Below, in pieces: positions 16,481 through 24,555 of a stretch of DNA of 29,387 nucleotides. Origin of the DNA: an uncultured Alphaproteobacteria bacterium (GTDB lineage: Bacteria; Pseudomonadota; Alphaproteobacteria; Caulobacterales; Caulobacteraceae); the NCBI GenBank assembly GCA_903933475.1, contig CAIZKE010000289.1, positions 1 to 29,387 of the forward strand, given 5' to 3'. The translations under genes and the position numbers were made by a program. Within the stretch, counting starts at the first letter, position 1, and each line of letters starts with the position of its first letter. The notes under the pieces are model-generated. The model searched no databases, was not told the DNA's origin, and saw nothing but the letters and a program-made list of their open reading frames with translations.

Positions 16481-16756
16481 ATGGGAAGGATCACTGAGGC
16501 GTTGCGGGAAAAGCTCAGCGCGGCCTTCGCGCCGGAAATGCTGGAGATCCAGGATGACTCCGCCCGCCACGCCGGTCATTCCGGAGCCGGGCCGGACGGC
16601 GAAACCCATTTCAACATCACGCTTCGTGCCGGGGCCTTCGCAGGCCATACACGGGTGTCCCGGCAAAGGATGGTGTACAAGGTCCTCGCCGAGGAACTCG
16701 CCGGCCCGGTCCACGCCCTGTCATTGACAGCGCTTGCGCCCGGCGAGGGCCGGTAA
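16481..16756 (+). CDS. bolA: BolA-family protein
   Basis: A 91-residue BolA-family protein. The BolA fold is recognised from AFAPEMLEIQDDSARHAGHSG, then HFNITLRAGAFAG and RVSRQRMVYKVLAEELAGPVHALSLTALAP. BolA proteins form [2Fe-2S]-bridged complexes with monothiol glutaredoxins and act in Fe-S delivery or iron regulation. The position occupied by His in E. coli BolA (RHR) is Gln here (RQR), so the Fe-S ligand set may rest on other histidines (H30, H33). It is divergent from the J-domain gene, a common alphaproteobacterial pairing. The start of the next gene lies 31 nt after its stop, so bolA could be cotranscribed with the Fe-S-rich molybdenum hydroxylase; this is inference. Confidence 0.93.
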   Translation: MGRITEALREKLSAAFAPEMLEIQDDSARHAGHSGAGPDGETHFNITLRAGAFAGHTRVSRQRMVYKVLAEELAGPVHALSLTALAPGEGR

Positions 16757-16787
16757 CAGTCTGTCGCGTCTGAACGGGGGGAATGAA

Positions 16788-17294
16788 GTGCGTACGGAAA
16801 TCCGGGTGAACGGGGTCGACCACGCCGTCGATGTCGATACGAGAACAAGCCTGCTGGACTTCCTTCGCGAGCAACTGGACCTCAAAGGCTCCAAGAAGGG
16901 CTGCGACCACGGGCAGTGCGGCGCCTGCACGGTCCTGGTGAACGGGGTCCGGATCAACGCCTGTCTCTCCCTCGCGGTCATGCACGATGGCGACGAGGTC
17001 ACCACCATCGAGGGCCTGGCGTCGGGCGAGGCCCTGCATCCCCTCCAGCAGGCCTTCCTGACCGAGGACGCCTTCCAATGTGGCTACTGCACGCCGGGCC
17101 AGATCTGTTCGGCGGTGGGCCTGATGGCCGAGATCGCCGCCGGCCAGCCCAGCGAGGCGACGGCGGACCTGAATGCAAAGGTCGTCCTGACGGACGCCGA
17201 GATCCGGGAACGGATGAGCGGAAACCTCTGTCGGTGCTCGGCCTATCCGCAGATCCTCGCCGCTGTCCGGCGCGCGGCAGGAGCGGCCGCATGA
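16788..17294 (+). CDS. Molybdenum hydroxylase [2Fe-2S] subunit
   Basis: The 168-residue small subunit of a xanthine-dehydrogenase-family enzyme, carrying two [2Fe-2S] clusters. The plant-type cluster uses C39, C44, C47 and C59 (GCDHGQCGACTVL...NACLSL), and the second uses C98, C101, C148 and C150 (CGYC...CRC). It passes electrons from the molybdenum centre towards FAD. I choose the GTG at 16788 because GGGGGGA lies 6 nt upstream and the family begins with R-x-E-I-x-V-N-G; an ATG at 16734 would overlap bolA. Unlike E. coli PaoA there is no twin-arginine signal, so the enzyme should be cytoplasmic. Its stop overlaps the next ATG by 4 nt. Confidence 0.93.
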   Translation: MRTEIRVNGVDHAVDVDTRTSLLDFLREQLDLKGSKKGCDHGQCGACTVLVNGVRINACLSLAVMHDGDEVTTIEGLASGEALHPLQQAFLTEDAFQCGYCTPGQICSAVGLMAEIAAGQPSEATADLNAKVVLTDAEIRERMSGNLCRCSAYPQILAAVRRAAGAAA

Positions 17295-18235
17295 AGCCCT
17301 TCGCCTTCGAACGCGCCCGAAACGTCGATCACGCCCTCAGCCTCGCTGCCGCCGCCCCCGGTGCCCGGTTCCTTGCCGGCGGTACCAACCTGCTTGACCT
17401 GATGAAGCTTGAGATTGAGCAGCCTGAAACGCTGATCGACGTCGGGCGCCTTCCCCTTGCGGACATCAGTGAGACCGCCGGAGGCGGACTGCGCATCGGT
17501 GCCCTTGCGACCAACACCGTCGTGGCTTCCGATCCCAGGGTCCGGAGCCGGTATCCGGTCCTGGCCCGCGCCATCCTTTCGGGAGCCTCCGTCCAGCTGC
17601 GCAACAAGGCCTCGATGGGCGGGAACCTGATGCAGAGGACCCGGTGCGCCTACTTCATGGATCCGGCCAAGCCCTGCAACAAGCGGCTACCCGGATCCGG
17701 ATGCAGCGCCATGGGCGGCCTCTCGCAGGCCACCGCCCTGTTTGGGGCCAGCGAGTTCTGCGTGGCGGTCAGCGCGTCGGACATGAGCGTGGCCCTTGCC
17801 GTCCTTGACGCCGAGGTCGAGACGGTCCGCGCTGACGGCTCCGTCCGCCGCCGCCCGGTCGAGACCCTGCACCGGCTTCCGGGCGATGCGCCCCAGGTCG
17901 ACACGGACCTCGCTCCGGATGAGCTGATCCTGGCGGTGGAGCTCCCGCCGCCACCCTCGGGGGGCCAGGTCTGGCGCAAGGTCCGCGCCCGCGCCTCCTA
18001 CATCGGCGCCCTCGCCAGCATCGCCGTCGCGGGAGACCGCGTCGCCCTTGGCGCTGTCGCCGCCCGGCCCTGGCGCGCCCGGGCTGCAGAAGCGGCCCTC
18101 GCGGAGGGTGCGGCCCCACGCGAGGCCGCCGAGGCCGAGCTGGTCTCCGCTTCGGGCGAAGACGGTCGCAAGACCCTGGTCCGGCGCCTGGCGACCGACG
18201 CCATTCAGGAATCCCGCAAAGGAAGCCGGTCATGA
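17291..18235 (+). CDS. Molybdenum hydroxylase FAD subunit, PaoB-like with extra Fe-S insertion
   Basis: The 314-residue FAD-binding medium subunit. FAD-binding segments are LAGGTNLLDLMK (28-39) and ASMGGNLMQ (108-116). Between them and the C-terminal domain lies RTRCAYF...PCNKRLPGSGCSAMGG, with C119, C129 and C138, and FGASEFC gives C157. This matches the insertion that holds an additional [4Fe-4S] cluster in the periplasmic aldehyde oxidoreductase PaoABC and in 4-hydroxybenzoyl-CoA reductase-like relatives; it is absent from ordinary xanthine dehydrogenases. The PaoB-like wording QRTRC and CNKRxPGSGC makes PaoABC the closest match I recognise. The start and stop each overlap the neighbouring genes by 4 nt, so the three subunits are translationally coupled. 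Confidence 0.92.
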   Translation: MKPFAFERARNVDHALSLAAAAPGARFLAGGTNLLDLMKLEIEQPETLIDVGRLPLADISETAGGGLRIGALATNTVVASDPRVRSRYPVLARAILSGASVQLRNKASMGGNLMQRTRCAYFMDPAKPCNKRLPGSGCSAMGGLSQATALFGASEFCVAVSASDMSVALAVLDAEVETVRADGSVRRRPVETLHRLPGDAPQVDTDLAPDELILAVELPPPPSGGQVWRKVRARASYIGALASIAVAGDRVALGAVAARPWRARAAEAALAEGAAPREAAEAELVSASGEDGRKTLVRRLATDAIQESRKGSRS

Positions 18236-20496
18236 GCACCGTTCGAGACTGGGCGGCGCCCAATCCCATCACCGAGAACCGGTCGGGCCTGATCGGTAAG
18301 CCGGTGGATCGCTATGAAGGCCGGCTGAAGGTCACCGGGACGGCACCCTATGCCTTTGAAGTCGAGACCCCGTCGGCGCCCCTCTACGGCCACATCGTCT
18401 CCGCGACGATCGCGCGCGGCCGCATTGCCGGGATTGATCTGTCGCAGGCCGCCTCAGCCCCCGGCGTGGTCCTGGTCTGGAGCCATCTCAATGTCCCGGT
18501 CCAGGCACAGCGGGGGGCCAAGCTCAATCCGCGCAGCCAGCGGGGATCCAACCCAGCCCTGGGATCCGACCGGGTCGAGCACTATGGCCAGTCTGTGGCC
18601 TTCATCCTTGCCGATACGCCGGAAAACGCCCGCGCAGCCGAGGCCCGGATCCGGATTACCTACGAAGCCTCTGATGCAGACCTCGACTTCGGGTCGTTCA
18701 TCGACTCCGCCGGACCCGTCCCGGGCGAGGAGGATGCGCGCATCGGTGACTTCGAGGCGGGATACTCCGCCTCCGCGGTCACGGTCGACGCCACCTGGTT
18801 CAGCCCCCTCCAGAACCACGCCCAGATGGAGCCCTGCGCCACCACCGCCTGGTGGGAAGGGGACAAGGTGGTGGTCCATACCTCCATCCAGATGGTCAAG
18901 GGCGGCCAGCACGCCCTGGCCGAGACCCTCGGCATTCCCTCGGACCGAGTGCGCTTGCTTACCCGCTATATCGGCGGCGGCTTCGGCGGGAAGGGGCAGT
19001 CCTACGATGACCTCACCCTGGCCGCCCTCGCCGCGCGGGAGAGCGGACGCCCCGTGCGCGTCGCCTACACCCGGCGGCAGATGTTCCAGGCGACCGTCCA
19101 CCGCCCTGCCGTGCAGATGCGGGTTCGGCTGGGCGCCGACGGGACGGGTCGGCTCAACGCCATGGCGCTGGAGGCCGTCACCCACTGCGCCCGAAATTCG
19201 ACCTTTGTGGAGCATGCCGCCGAGTTCGCCCGGAACCTTTACGCCGCCCCTCACCGCCTGACGGGGCATCGCCTGGTCCGCCTCGACATTCCGCACGCCG
19301 GCGCCATGCGGGCGCCGGGAGAAGCGCCGGGCATGCTGTCCCTGGAATGCGCCATGGACGAGCTGGCCGACCGGCTGGGCATGGATCCCATCGCCCTGCG
19401 CATCCGCAATGAGCCCGAGGTGGATCCCGACAACGCCAAGCCCTTCTCTATCCGGCAGCTGGTCCGCTGCATGCAGGAGGGCGCCCAACAGTTCGGCTGG
19501 GACCGTCGCAACCCCACGCCCGGCGCCGTCCGTGACGGCCGCTGGTATGTGGGCATGGGCATGGCCACCGCGATCCGCGGCAACTTCCTCCTGCCGGCCA
19601 AGGCCGGCCTGCGCCTGACCGGCGACGGCCTGGCCACCCTGACCCAGGGCATGACCGACATCGGCACCGGCACCTACACCATCCTGGCGCAGATCACCGG
19701 CGAGACCCTTGGCCTGCCCCTCGACCAGGTGCGGGTCGAGCTCGGCGATTCCGACATGCCCCCGGCACCTGGCTCCGGGGGCCAGTTCGGGGCCGCCACG
19801 GCCGGCTCGGCCGCCTTCGAGACCGGCATGGTCATGCGCCGCCGGCTGGCGGAATTGGCCACCAGTGATCCGCGCTCGCCCCTCTACGGCGAGGACCCGC
19901 TGCTCATGGACTTCGCCAATGGCAACATCGTGCTGGGCAACCGAAGCGAGAGTCTTGCGACCCTGGCGTCCCGCGCGGGCCCTGAAGGGGTTTATGTCGA
20001 AGGTAGCATTTCCCCGGCGGCGGACGCCCGTGACTGGTCCCAGCACACCTATGGCGCCCAGTTCGCCGAGGTAGGCGTGGACTCCGTGACGGGCGAGGTA
20101 CGCCTGAGGCGGATGTTCGGCGTCTTCGCAGCCGGCCGGATCCTCAATGCCAAGTTAGCCAAGAGCCAGATCACCGGCGGGATGATCTGGGGCGTCGGGG
20201 CGGCCCTGACAGAGTCCAATGCGGTCGATCCCCGTTACGGGTCCTTCCTCCATCAGGACCTGGGGGGCTATTTGGCACCCGTCCACGCCGACATCGTCAA
20301 CCTTGATGCTGTCCTGCTGGACGAGGCCGATGACAAGGCCAACCCCATGGGCATAAAGGGCGTCGGCGAACTGGGAATCTGCGGCTCCGGGGCGGCCATC
20401 GCCAATGCGGTCTACAATGCCTGCGGCGTGCGGCTCAGGGACTATCCCCTGACGCCGGACAAGGTGCTTGCAGCCCTGGAGGCAAAAGGGCTCTGA
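18232..20496 (+). CDS. Molybdenum hydroxylase large (molybdopterin) subunit, PaoC-like
   Basis: A 754-residue molybdopterin-binding catalytic subunit. The N-terminal aldehyde-oxidase a/b hammerhead domain (about 25-150) is followed by the molybdenum-binding domain. Motifs are HAQMEPCATTAWW (196-208), GGGFGGK (248-254), MRAPGEAPG (359-367, with R360), and near the C-terminus KGVGELG, whose E713 is the expected catalytic glutamate. The MRAPGEA segment is PaoC/YagR-like rather than the FRGFGGPQ of xanthine dehydrogenase, so an aldehyde oxidoreductase is more likely than a purine enzyme. The substrate is not known. The cofactor would probably be the cytosine dinucleotide form, needing a PaoD/XdhC-type maturation chaperone, which is not encoded in this window. 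It converges on the CorC-like gene with a 9-nt gap. Confidence 0.93.
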   Translation: MSTVRDWAAPNPITENRSGLIGKPVDRYEGRLKVTGTAPYAFEVETPSAPLYGHIVSATIARGRIAGIDLSQAASAPGVVLVWSHLNVPVQAQRGAKLNPRSQRGSNPALGSDRVEHYGQSVAFILADTPENARAAEARIRITYEASDADLDFGSFIDSAGPVPGEEDARIGDFEAGYSASAVTVDATWFSPLQNHAQMEPCATTAWWEGDKVVVHTSIQMVKGGQHALAETLGIPSDRVRLLTRYIGGGFGGKGQSYDDLTLAALAARESGRPVRVAYTRRQMFQATVHRPAVQMRVRLGADGTGRLNAMALEAVTHCARNSTFVEHAAEFARNLYAAPHRLTGHRLVRLDIPHAGAMRAPGEAPGMLSLECAMDELADRLGMDPIALRIRNEPEVDPDNAKPFSIRQLVRCMQEGAQQFGWDRRNPTPGAVRDGRWYVGMGMATAIRGNFLLPAKAGLRLTGDGLATLTQGMTDIGTGTYTILAQITGETLGLPLDQVRVELGDSDMPPAPGSGGQFGAATAGSAAFETGMVMRRRLAELATSDPRSPLYGEDPLLMDFANGNIVLGNRSESLATLASRAGPEGVYVEGSISPAADARDWSQHTYGAQFAEVGVDSVTGEVRLRRMFGVFAAGRILNAKLAKSQITGGMIWGVGAALTESNAVDPRYGSFLHQDLGGYLAPVHADIVNLDAVLLDEADDKANPMGIKGVGELGICGSGAAIANAVYNACGVRLRDYPLTPDKVLAALEAKGL

Positions 20497-20505
20497 GGCC
20501 GGGGT

Positions 20506-21792
20506 TCAGGCGGTCTCGGTGCCATCCAGTGGCGCTGAGATCTTCAGGGCCGTGATGCGGTTGCGAACGCGCTTGACCACCTGGAAGCGGTGGCCGTGGA
20601 AGATGAAGGCCTGGCCGATCTTCGGGATGGTCTGGGCCTCATGGATCACCAGGCCCGCGACCGTGACGGCGGGCTCGTCGGGCAGGCTCCAGTCCATGGC
20701 GCGGTTAAGGTCGCGCACAGCCACGGATCCCGAGACCGACACCGACCCGTCCGTCTGCCTGCGCAGGCCCTCGACAGTGTTGTCGTACTCGTCCTCGATC
20801 TCGCCGACGATCTCCTCGAGGATGTCCTCGAGGGTGACCAGGCCCTGGAGGGCCCCGTATTCGTCGACTACCAGGGCGAAATGGTTCCGCTGCTTCAGGA
20901 AGGCGTTCAGCTGGTCCTTGAGGTTGGTGGTGTCCGGGATGAACCAGGGTTCCCGGCGAATCTTTTCCACCGACACCTTCGACATGTCGCCGTCCGCGTT
21001 CGAGATGGCCAGCAACAGGTCCTTGGCGTGCAGGATGCCGATGATGTTCTCAGGATTGTCCCGGTAGATCGGGATCCGGGTGTGGTCGCTCTTCAGGACC
21101 TGGGCCACCACCTCACGGGTTGGCAGGCCTGCGTCCACCATGGCGATCGACATGCGGTGCACCATGACCTGGCTGACATCCATTTCCGACAGGTCCAGCA
21201 CCCCGCCCAGCATCCGCCGGTCGCGGGCCTCCACCAAGCCTTCGGAGTGGTGGTACTCGACGGCGCCTCGAATCTCCTCGTGCGCAGCCAGGACGTCCAT
21301 CTCCATGTCCAGCTTGATGCCGAACAGGCCGAGCGTGCGCCGGACGAACCACTGGATGGCCCAGATGATCGGGCCGAAGATCTTCACCACGATCAGGGTG
21401 GGGCCCGACAGGAAGCGGGCGACGTCGTCCGAGCGAAGGATGGCGAGGGTCTTGGGCAGGACTTCCGCGAAGACAAGCACCAGGACGGTCATGATGCCGG
21501 TCGCTGCCGCCACGCCCCAGACGCCCGGTATGGCCCGGGTCAGGAACTCGGTCGTCAAGGCCGAGGCGAGGATGTTGATCAGGTTATTCCCCAGCAGGAC
21601 CGCACCGATCATGGTCTCCTGGTCGGAGATCAGCCGGTTTACCCGCCCTGCAGCGCGGTCACCTTCGCGCTCGAGCTGGTGCATCCGTGTCCGGCTGGCA
21701 CCGGTGAGGGCGGTTTCTGCGGCCGAGAACACAGCCGAGACGGCCAGGAGCCCGAGGATCACCGGGGTTAGCGCCAGGACAACGCCCCACAT
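20506..21792 (-). CDS. CNNM/CorC-HlyC family membrane protein with CBS domains
   Basis: A 428-residue inner-membrane protein of the hemolysin C/CorC (CNNM, DUF21) family. About four hydrophobic segments lie at 5-27, 60-85, 92-115 and 131-152. A CBS pair follows (about 205-265 and 275-332, with VVDEYGALQGLVTLEDILEEIVGEIEDEYD) and then a CorC_HlyC domain (about 346-420). Relatives act in magnesium/cobalt efflux or Mg2+ homeostasis; the hemolysin label is historical. Its ATG shares one base with the aroB stop (TGATG), making it the third gene of aroK-aroB-corC, an order I recall as common in alphaproteobacteria. The transported ion cannot be decided from the sequence. Confidence 0.93.
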   Translation of the reverse strand: MWGVVLALTPVILGLLAVSAVFSAAETALTGASRTRMHQLEREGDRAAGRVNRLISDQETMIGAVLLGNNLINILASALTTEFLTRAIPGVWGVAAATGIMTVLVLVFAEVLPKTLAILRSDDVARFLSGPTLIVVKIFGPIIWAIQWFVRRTLGLFGIKLDMEMDVLAAHEEIRGAVEYHHSEGLVEARDRRMLGGVLDLSEMDVSQVMVHRMSIAMVDAGLPTREVVAQVLKSDHTRIPIYRDNPENIIGILHAKDLLLAISNADGDMSKVSVEKIRREPWFIPDTTNLKDQLNAFLKQRNHFALVVDEYGALQGLVTLEDILEEIVGEIEDEYDNTVEGLRRQTDGSVSVSGSVAVRDLNRAMDWSLPDEPAVTVAGLVIHEAQTIPKIGQAFIFHGHRFQVVKRVRNRITALKISAPLDGTETA

Positions 21793-22901
21793 CAGACAGC
21801 TCCCTCCGAGATCAGGAATGCCCGCATTTCGGCGGGATCGACGTCCCGGGCGACGAAGGTGTCTCCCGCGCTCCGGGCCAGGATGAAGGTTAGTCGCCCG
21901 CCCTCGGCCTTCTTGTCCTGGGCCATGTGGCGCAGGAGGGCGTCCGCGGCGAAGCGGCGCCCACCAAGGTCAGAGAGGCGCGTGGGAAGGCCAGCGGCGG
22001 CGACGGCGGCGACGGCTTTTTTGGCGTCCTCAACCCCGCAGAACCCGGCTGCGGCCGAATAGCGGAAGGCCATGGCCGATCCCAGGCCCACCGCCTCGCC
22101 GTGCAGCAGGGCCTCGCCATAGCCGGTCTCCGCTTCCAGGGCGTGGCCGAAGGTGTGACCGAGATTCAGCAGGGCCCTGCGCCCCGCCTCGCGCTCGTCC
22201 GCGATGACGATCTCGGCCTTCATCTCTACCGACCGCTCGACGGCGCGGGCCAAGGCGCTGGGCTCGCGGGCCAGCACGGCGCCGCCCTCAACCTGGAGCC
22301 AGGCAAAGAAGGCCGCGTCCCCGAGAAGGCCGTACTTCAGGACCTCGGCATAGCCGGCGCGCATCTCGCGATCGGGCAGGGTGCCCAGCACGTCCAGGTC
22401 CGCCAGGACCAGCCGGGGCTGGTGGAAGGCACCGACAAGGTTCTTGCCACGCGGCATGTCGATGGCGGTCTTACCCCCGACTGAGGAATCTACCTGGGCC
22501 AGCAGGGTGGTGGGGATCTGAACGAAGTCCGCCCCGCGCTTGTAGATTGCGGCCGCGAAGCCGGCGAGGTCGCCGATCACGCCGCCTCCGAAGGCAACGA
22601 TCAGGTCGCCCCGGTCCAGTTCCAGCGCCAGCAAGGCGTCGCACAGGCCCTCCAGGCCGGCGAAGCTCTTGGTCTGCTCTCCCGGGGGCAGGACGATCGG
22701 GTGCGCCTTCAGCCCGGCCCGCTCAAGGGCGGCGGTCAGGCGGGCGCCGTGCAGGCCCCAGACGGTCTCGTCCGACACCACGGCGACCCTGTCGCGACGG
22801 ACGAAGGGGCGAAGGCGCGCACCGGCCTCGTCCACCAGGCCGGGACCGATCAGGACCTCATAGGCGCGTTCGCCCAGGTCGACGGGAACCGAACGGATCA
22901 T
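21792..22901 (-). CDS. aroB: 3-dehydroquinate synthase
   Basis: AroB of 369 residues, the second enzyme of the shikimate pathway, converting DAHP to 3-dehydroquinate with NAD+ and a divalent metal. It shows the NAD-binding FGGGVIGDLAGFAA (104-117), the substrate loop PTTLLAQVDSSVGGKTAID (130-148), and the expected metal ligands E186 (AGYAEVLKYGLLGD), H249 (LGHTFGHALE) and H267 (LLHGEAVGLG). Length is normal. The ATG overlaps the aroK stop by 4 nt and the stop overlaps the CorC-like start by one base. Together with aroK it supplies chorismate precursors for aromatic amino acids and quinones. Confidence 0.97.
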   Translation of the reverse strand: MIRSVPVDLGERAYEVLIGPGLVDEAGARLRPFVRRDRVAVVSDETVWGLHGARLTAALERAGLKAHPIVLPPGEQTKSFAGLEGLCDALLALELDRGDLIVAFGGGVIGDLAGFAAAIYKRGADFVQIPTTLLAQVDSSVGGKTAIDMPRGKNLVGAFHQPRLVLADLDVLGTLPDREMRAGYAEVLKYGLLGDAAFFAWLQVEGGAVLAREPSALARAVERSVEMKAEIVIADEREAGRRALLNLGHTFGHALEAETGYGEALLHGEAVGLGSAMAFRYSAAAGFCGVEDAKKAVAAVAAAGLPTRLSDLGGRRFAADALLRHMAQDKKAEGGRLTFILARSAGDTFVARDVDPAEMRAFLISEGAV

Positions 22902-23446
22902 GCGGCGGACCGCGACTGCCAGTGGGTGAGGGCCCTCACCACCTGGTCGACCGACACCTGGTGCGAAGTATCGCCGGTTTCCACGGTGATGTCGGCCTGG
23001 GCGTAGGCCGGATAGCGCACAGCTGCCTGTTCGGTGAGGACGGCCATGGGGTCCTTGCCGGTCAGTAGGGGGCGGTTTTCCTTGCGGGCGACCCGCTTGG
23101 CCAGGATGGGCAGATCAGCCTTCAGCCAGACCGAGACGGACCTCGTCTTGATGAGTTCGCGGGTCTCGGCATTCATGAAGGCACCACCCCCGGTCGCGAG
23201 GACGATGGGGGGTCCCTCCAGCAGACGGGCGATGACGCGCCTCTCCCCATCCCGGAAGGCGGGCTCTCCCAGCTGTTCGAAGATCTCGGGAATCGAGCGC
23301 CCTGCGGCCGTCTCCACCTCGTCATCCGCATCGCGGAAGGGCAGGTCGAGAGCCTGGGCGAGGCGCTTGCCGACGCTGGACTTGCCCGAGCCCATCAGCC
23401 CCACAAGGGTGATGGTCCGGGCGCGCAGGGGTTCAGAAGGATCCAT
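22898..23446 (-). CDS. aroK: Shikimate kinase
   Basis: Shikimate kinase of 182 residues, which phosphorylates shikimate at O3. Walker A is GLMGSGKS (16-23), the shikimate-binding acidic motif lies at 39-42 (DADDE), R65 is in AFRDGERR, and the glycine-rich TGGGA is at 85-89. The lid arginine lies in the KENRPLL segment (about 133-137). The ATG at 23446 has GAGAGG six bases upstream, a strong ribosome site. It is the first gene of aroK-aroB-corC. The divergent gap of about 110 nt to xerD must hold both promoters, but I could not recognise a clear one on either strand. Confidence 0.97.
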   Translation of the reverse strand: MDPSEPLRARTITLVGLMGSGKSSVGKRLAQALDLPFRDADDEVETAAGRSIPEIFEQLGEPAFRDGERRVIARLLEGPPIVLATGGGAFMNAETRELIKTRSVSVWLKADLPILAKRVARKENRPLLTGKDPMAVLTEQAAVRYPAYAQADITVETGDTSHQVSVDQVVRALTHWQSRSAA

Positions 23447-23563
23447 GGGCGACCTCTCACCTACACCAACCGGCGGGGACGCGCCACTTTACGATGCAAA
23501 TGGTCCGACCCGGCGTTAGGTTCAGTCACGATCTGGTGGGGCGTTGGCCCTCGGGTGGGGATC

Positions 23564-24502
23564 ATGAGCGGCGAGGGCTGGGCGGAGGCCTTTCTGGAGA
23601 TGATGTCCGTCGAGCGGGCGGCGGCGGCCAATACCCTGCGCGCCTATGGCCGGGACCTTGCGGATGCAGGTGGCTTCCTGGCCTCCCGGGGCCTGACCCT
23701 GGCCTCGGCGCAGGCGCCGGATGTCGAAGCCTATTTCGCCGAACTTGGCCGGCGGGGCCTGTCCCCGGCGACCGCCTCCCGGCGGCGGGCGGCCCTGCGC
23801 CAGTTCTACAGATTCGTACTGGGCGAGGGTTGGCGTGCGGACGATCCCTCCCGTCGGGTCGATGCGCCCCGGCGCGGCCGCCCCCTGCCCAGGGTGCTGA
23901 GCCGCCAGGAGGCCGCGGCCCTGATCACTGCCGCCGGCGCCCGGGACGAGGTGAAGGGCCTGCGCCTCGCCTGCATGATCGAGCTGGCCTATGCCGGCGG
24001 CCTTCGGGTGTCCGAGCTGACCAGCCTGACCCTTGCCGCCCTGGCCCGGGACCCCGAATTCCTGATGGTCCTGGGCAAGGGTGGAAAGGAGCGGCTGGCA
24101 CCCCTGAACACCGCCGCTCGCACCGCTGTCCGGGCCTGGCTTGAGGTCAGGGCCCGAACCCTCCCCCGGGGCGACGCGACCAATCCCTGGCTCTTCCCGT
24201 CCGGCGGAAAGGGCGGCCGACTGACCCCGCGTCGCTTCGCCCAGTTACTGGGCGAGGCCGCGATCACGGCGGGCATCGATCCCGAACGGGTCTCGCCCCA
24301 CGTCCTGAGGCACGCCTTCGCCACCCACCTGCTCGAGGGCGGCGCAGACCTCAGGGTCGTCCAGACCCTGCTCGGCCATGCGGACATCGCCACCACCCAG
24401 ATCTACACCCACGTCGCTGGCGAGCGGCTGAGGGAAGTGGTTTCCGACGCCCACCCGCTTTCGGCCACCCGGAAGGGCCGGCGCGAATCCGGCTTTTCCT
24501 GA
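23564..24502 (+). CDS. xerD: Tyrosine recombinase XerD
   Basis: A 312-residue tyrosine recombinase. It has an N-terminal SAM-like core-binding domain (about 1-90) and a C-terminal catalytic domain. The catalytic set is complete: R148 (GGLRVSEL), K172 (GKGGKER), H246 and R249 (HVLRHAFATHL), H272 (LLGHADI) and Y281 (TTQIYTHV). XerD works with XerC at dif to resolve chromosome dimers at the septum. The location between aroK and accA is the usual housekeeping place for alphaproteobacterial xerD, and no phage or integron genes are near, so it is not a mobile-element integrase. I start at the ATG at 23564; a GTG at 23555 would add three residues and is equally possible, since both have weak ribosome sites. 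Confidence 0.93.
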   Translation: MSGEGWAEAFLEMMSVERAAAANTLRAYGRDLADAGGFLASRGLTLASAQAPDVEAYFAELGRRGLSPATASRRRAALRQFYRFVLGEGWRADDPSRRVDAPRRGRPLPRVLSRQEAAALITAAGARDEVKGLRLACMIELAYAGGLRVSELTSLTLAALARDPEFLMVLGKGGKERLAPLNTAARTAVRAWLEVRARTLPRGDATNPWLFPSGGKGGRLTPRRFAQLLGEAAITAGIDPERVSPHVLRHAFATHLLEGGADLRVVQTLLGHADIATTQIYTHVAGERLREVVSDAHPLSATRKGRRESGFS

Positions 24503-24555
24503 ACCGGTCCACCCACTAGGTTCGACCCAGCGTAACAGGACGGGATTCCCGCTGC

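Noticed and set aside
18454..20046. Long open frame (530 codons) antisense to the molybdenum hydroxylase large subunit
   Set aside because: Composition is typical of a shadow frame in GC-rich DNA (Gly, Arg, Pro, His, Gln rich, no recognised motif), while the sense strand has a complete, well-conserved enzyme.
23564..24502. Phage or integron integrase marking a mobile element
   Set aside because: The protein and its aroK/accA neighbourhood fit housekeeping XerD; no attachment repeats, tRNA gene or phage genes are nearby.
23447..24555. Shared TAGGTTC motif upstream of xerD and accA as a promoter element
   Set aside because: No matching -35 element was found at either site, and two occurrences of a 7-mer are too weak to support a call.
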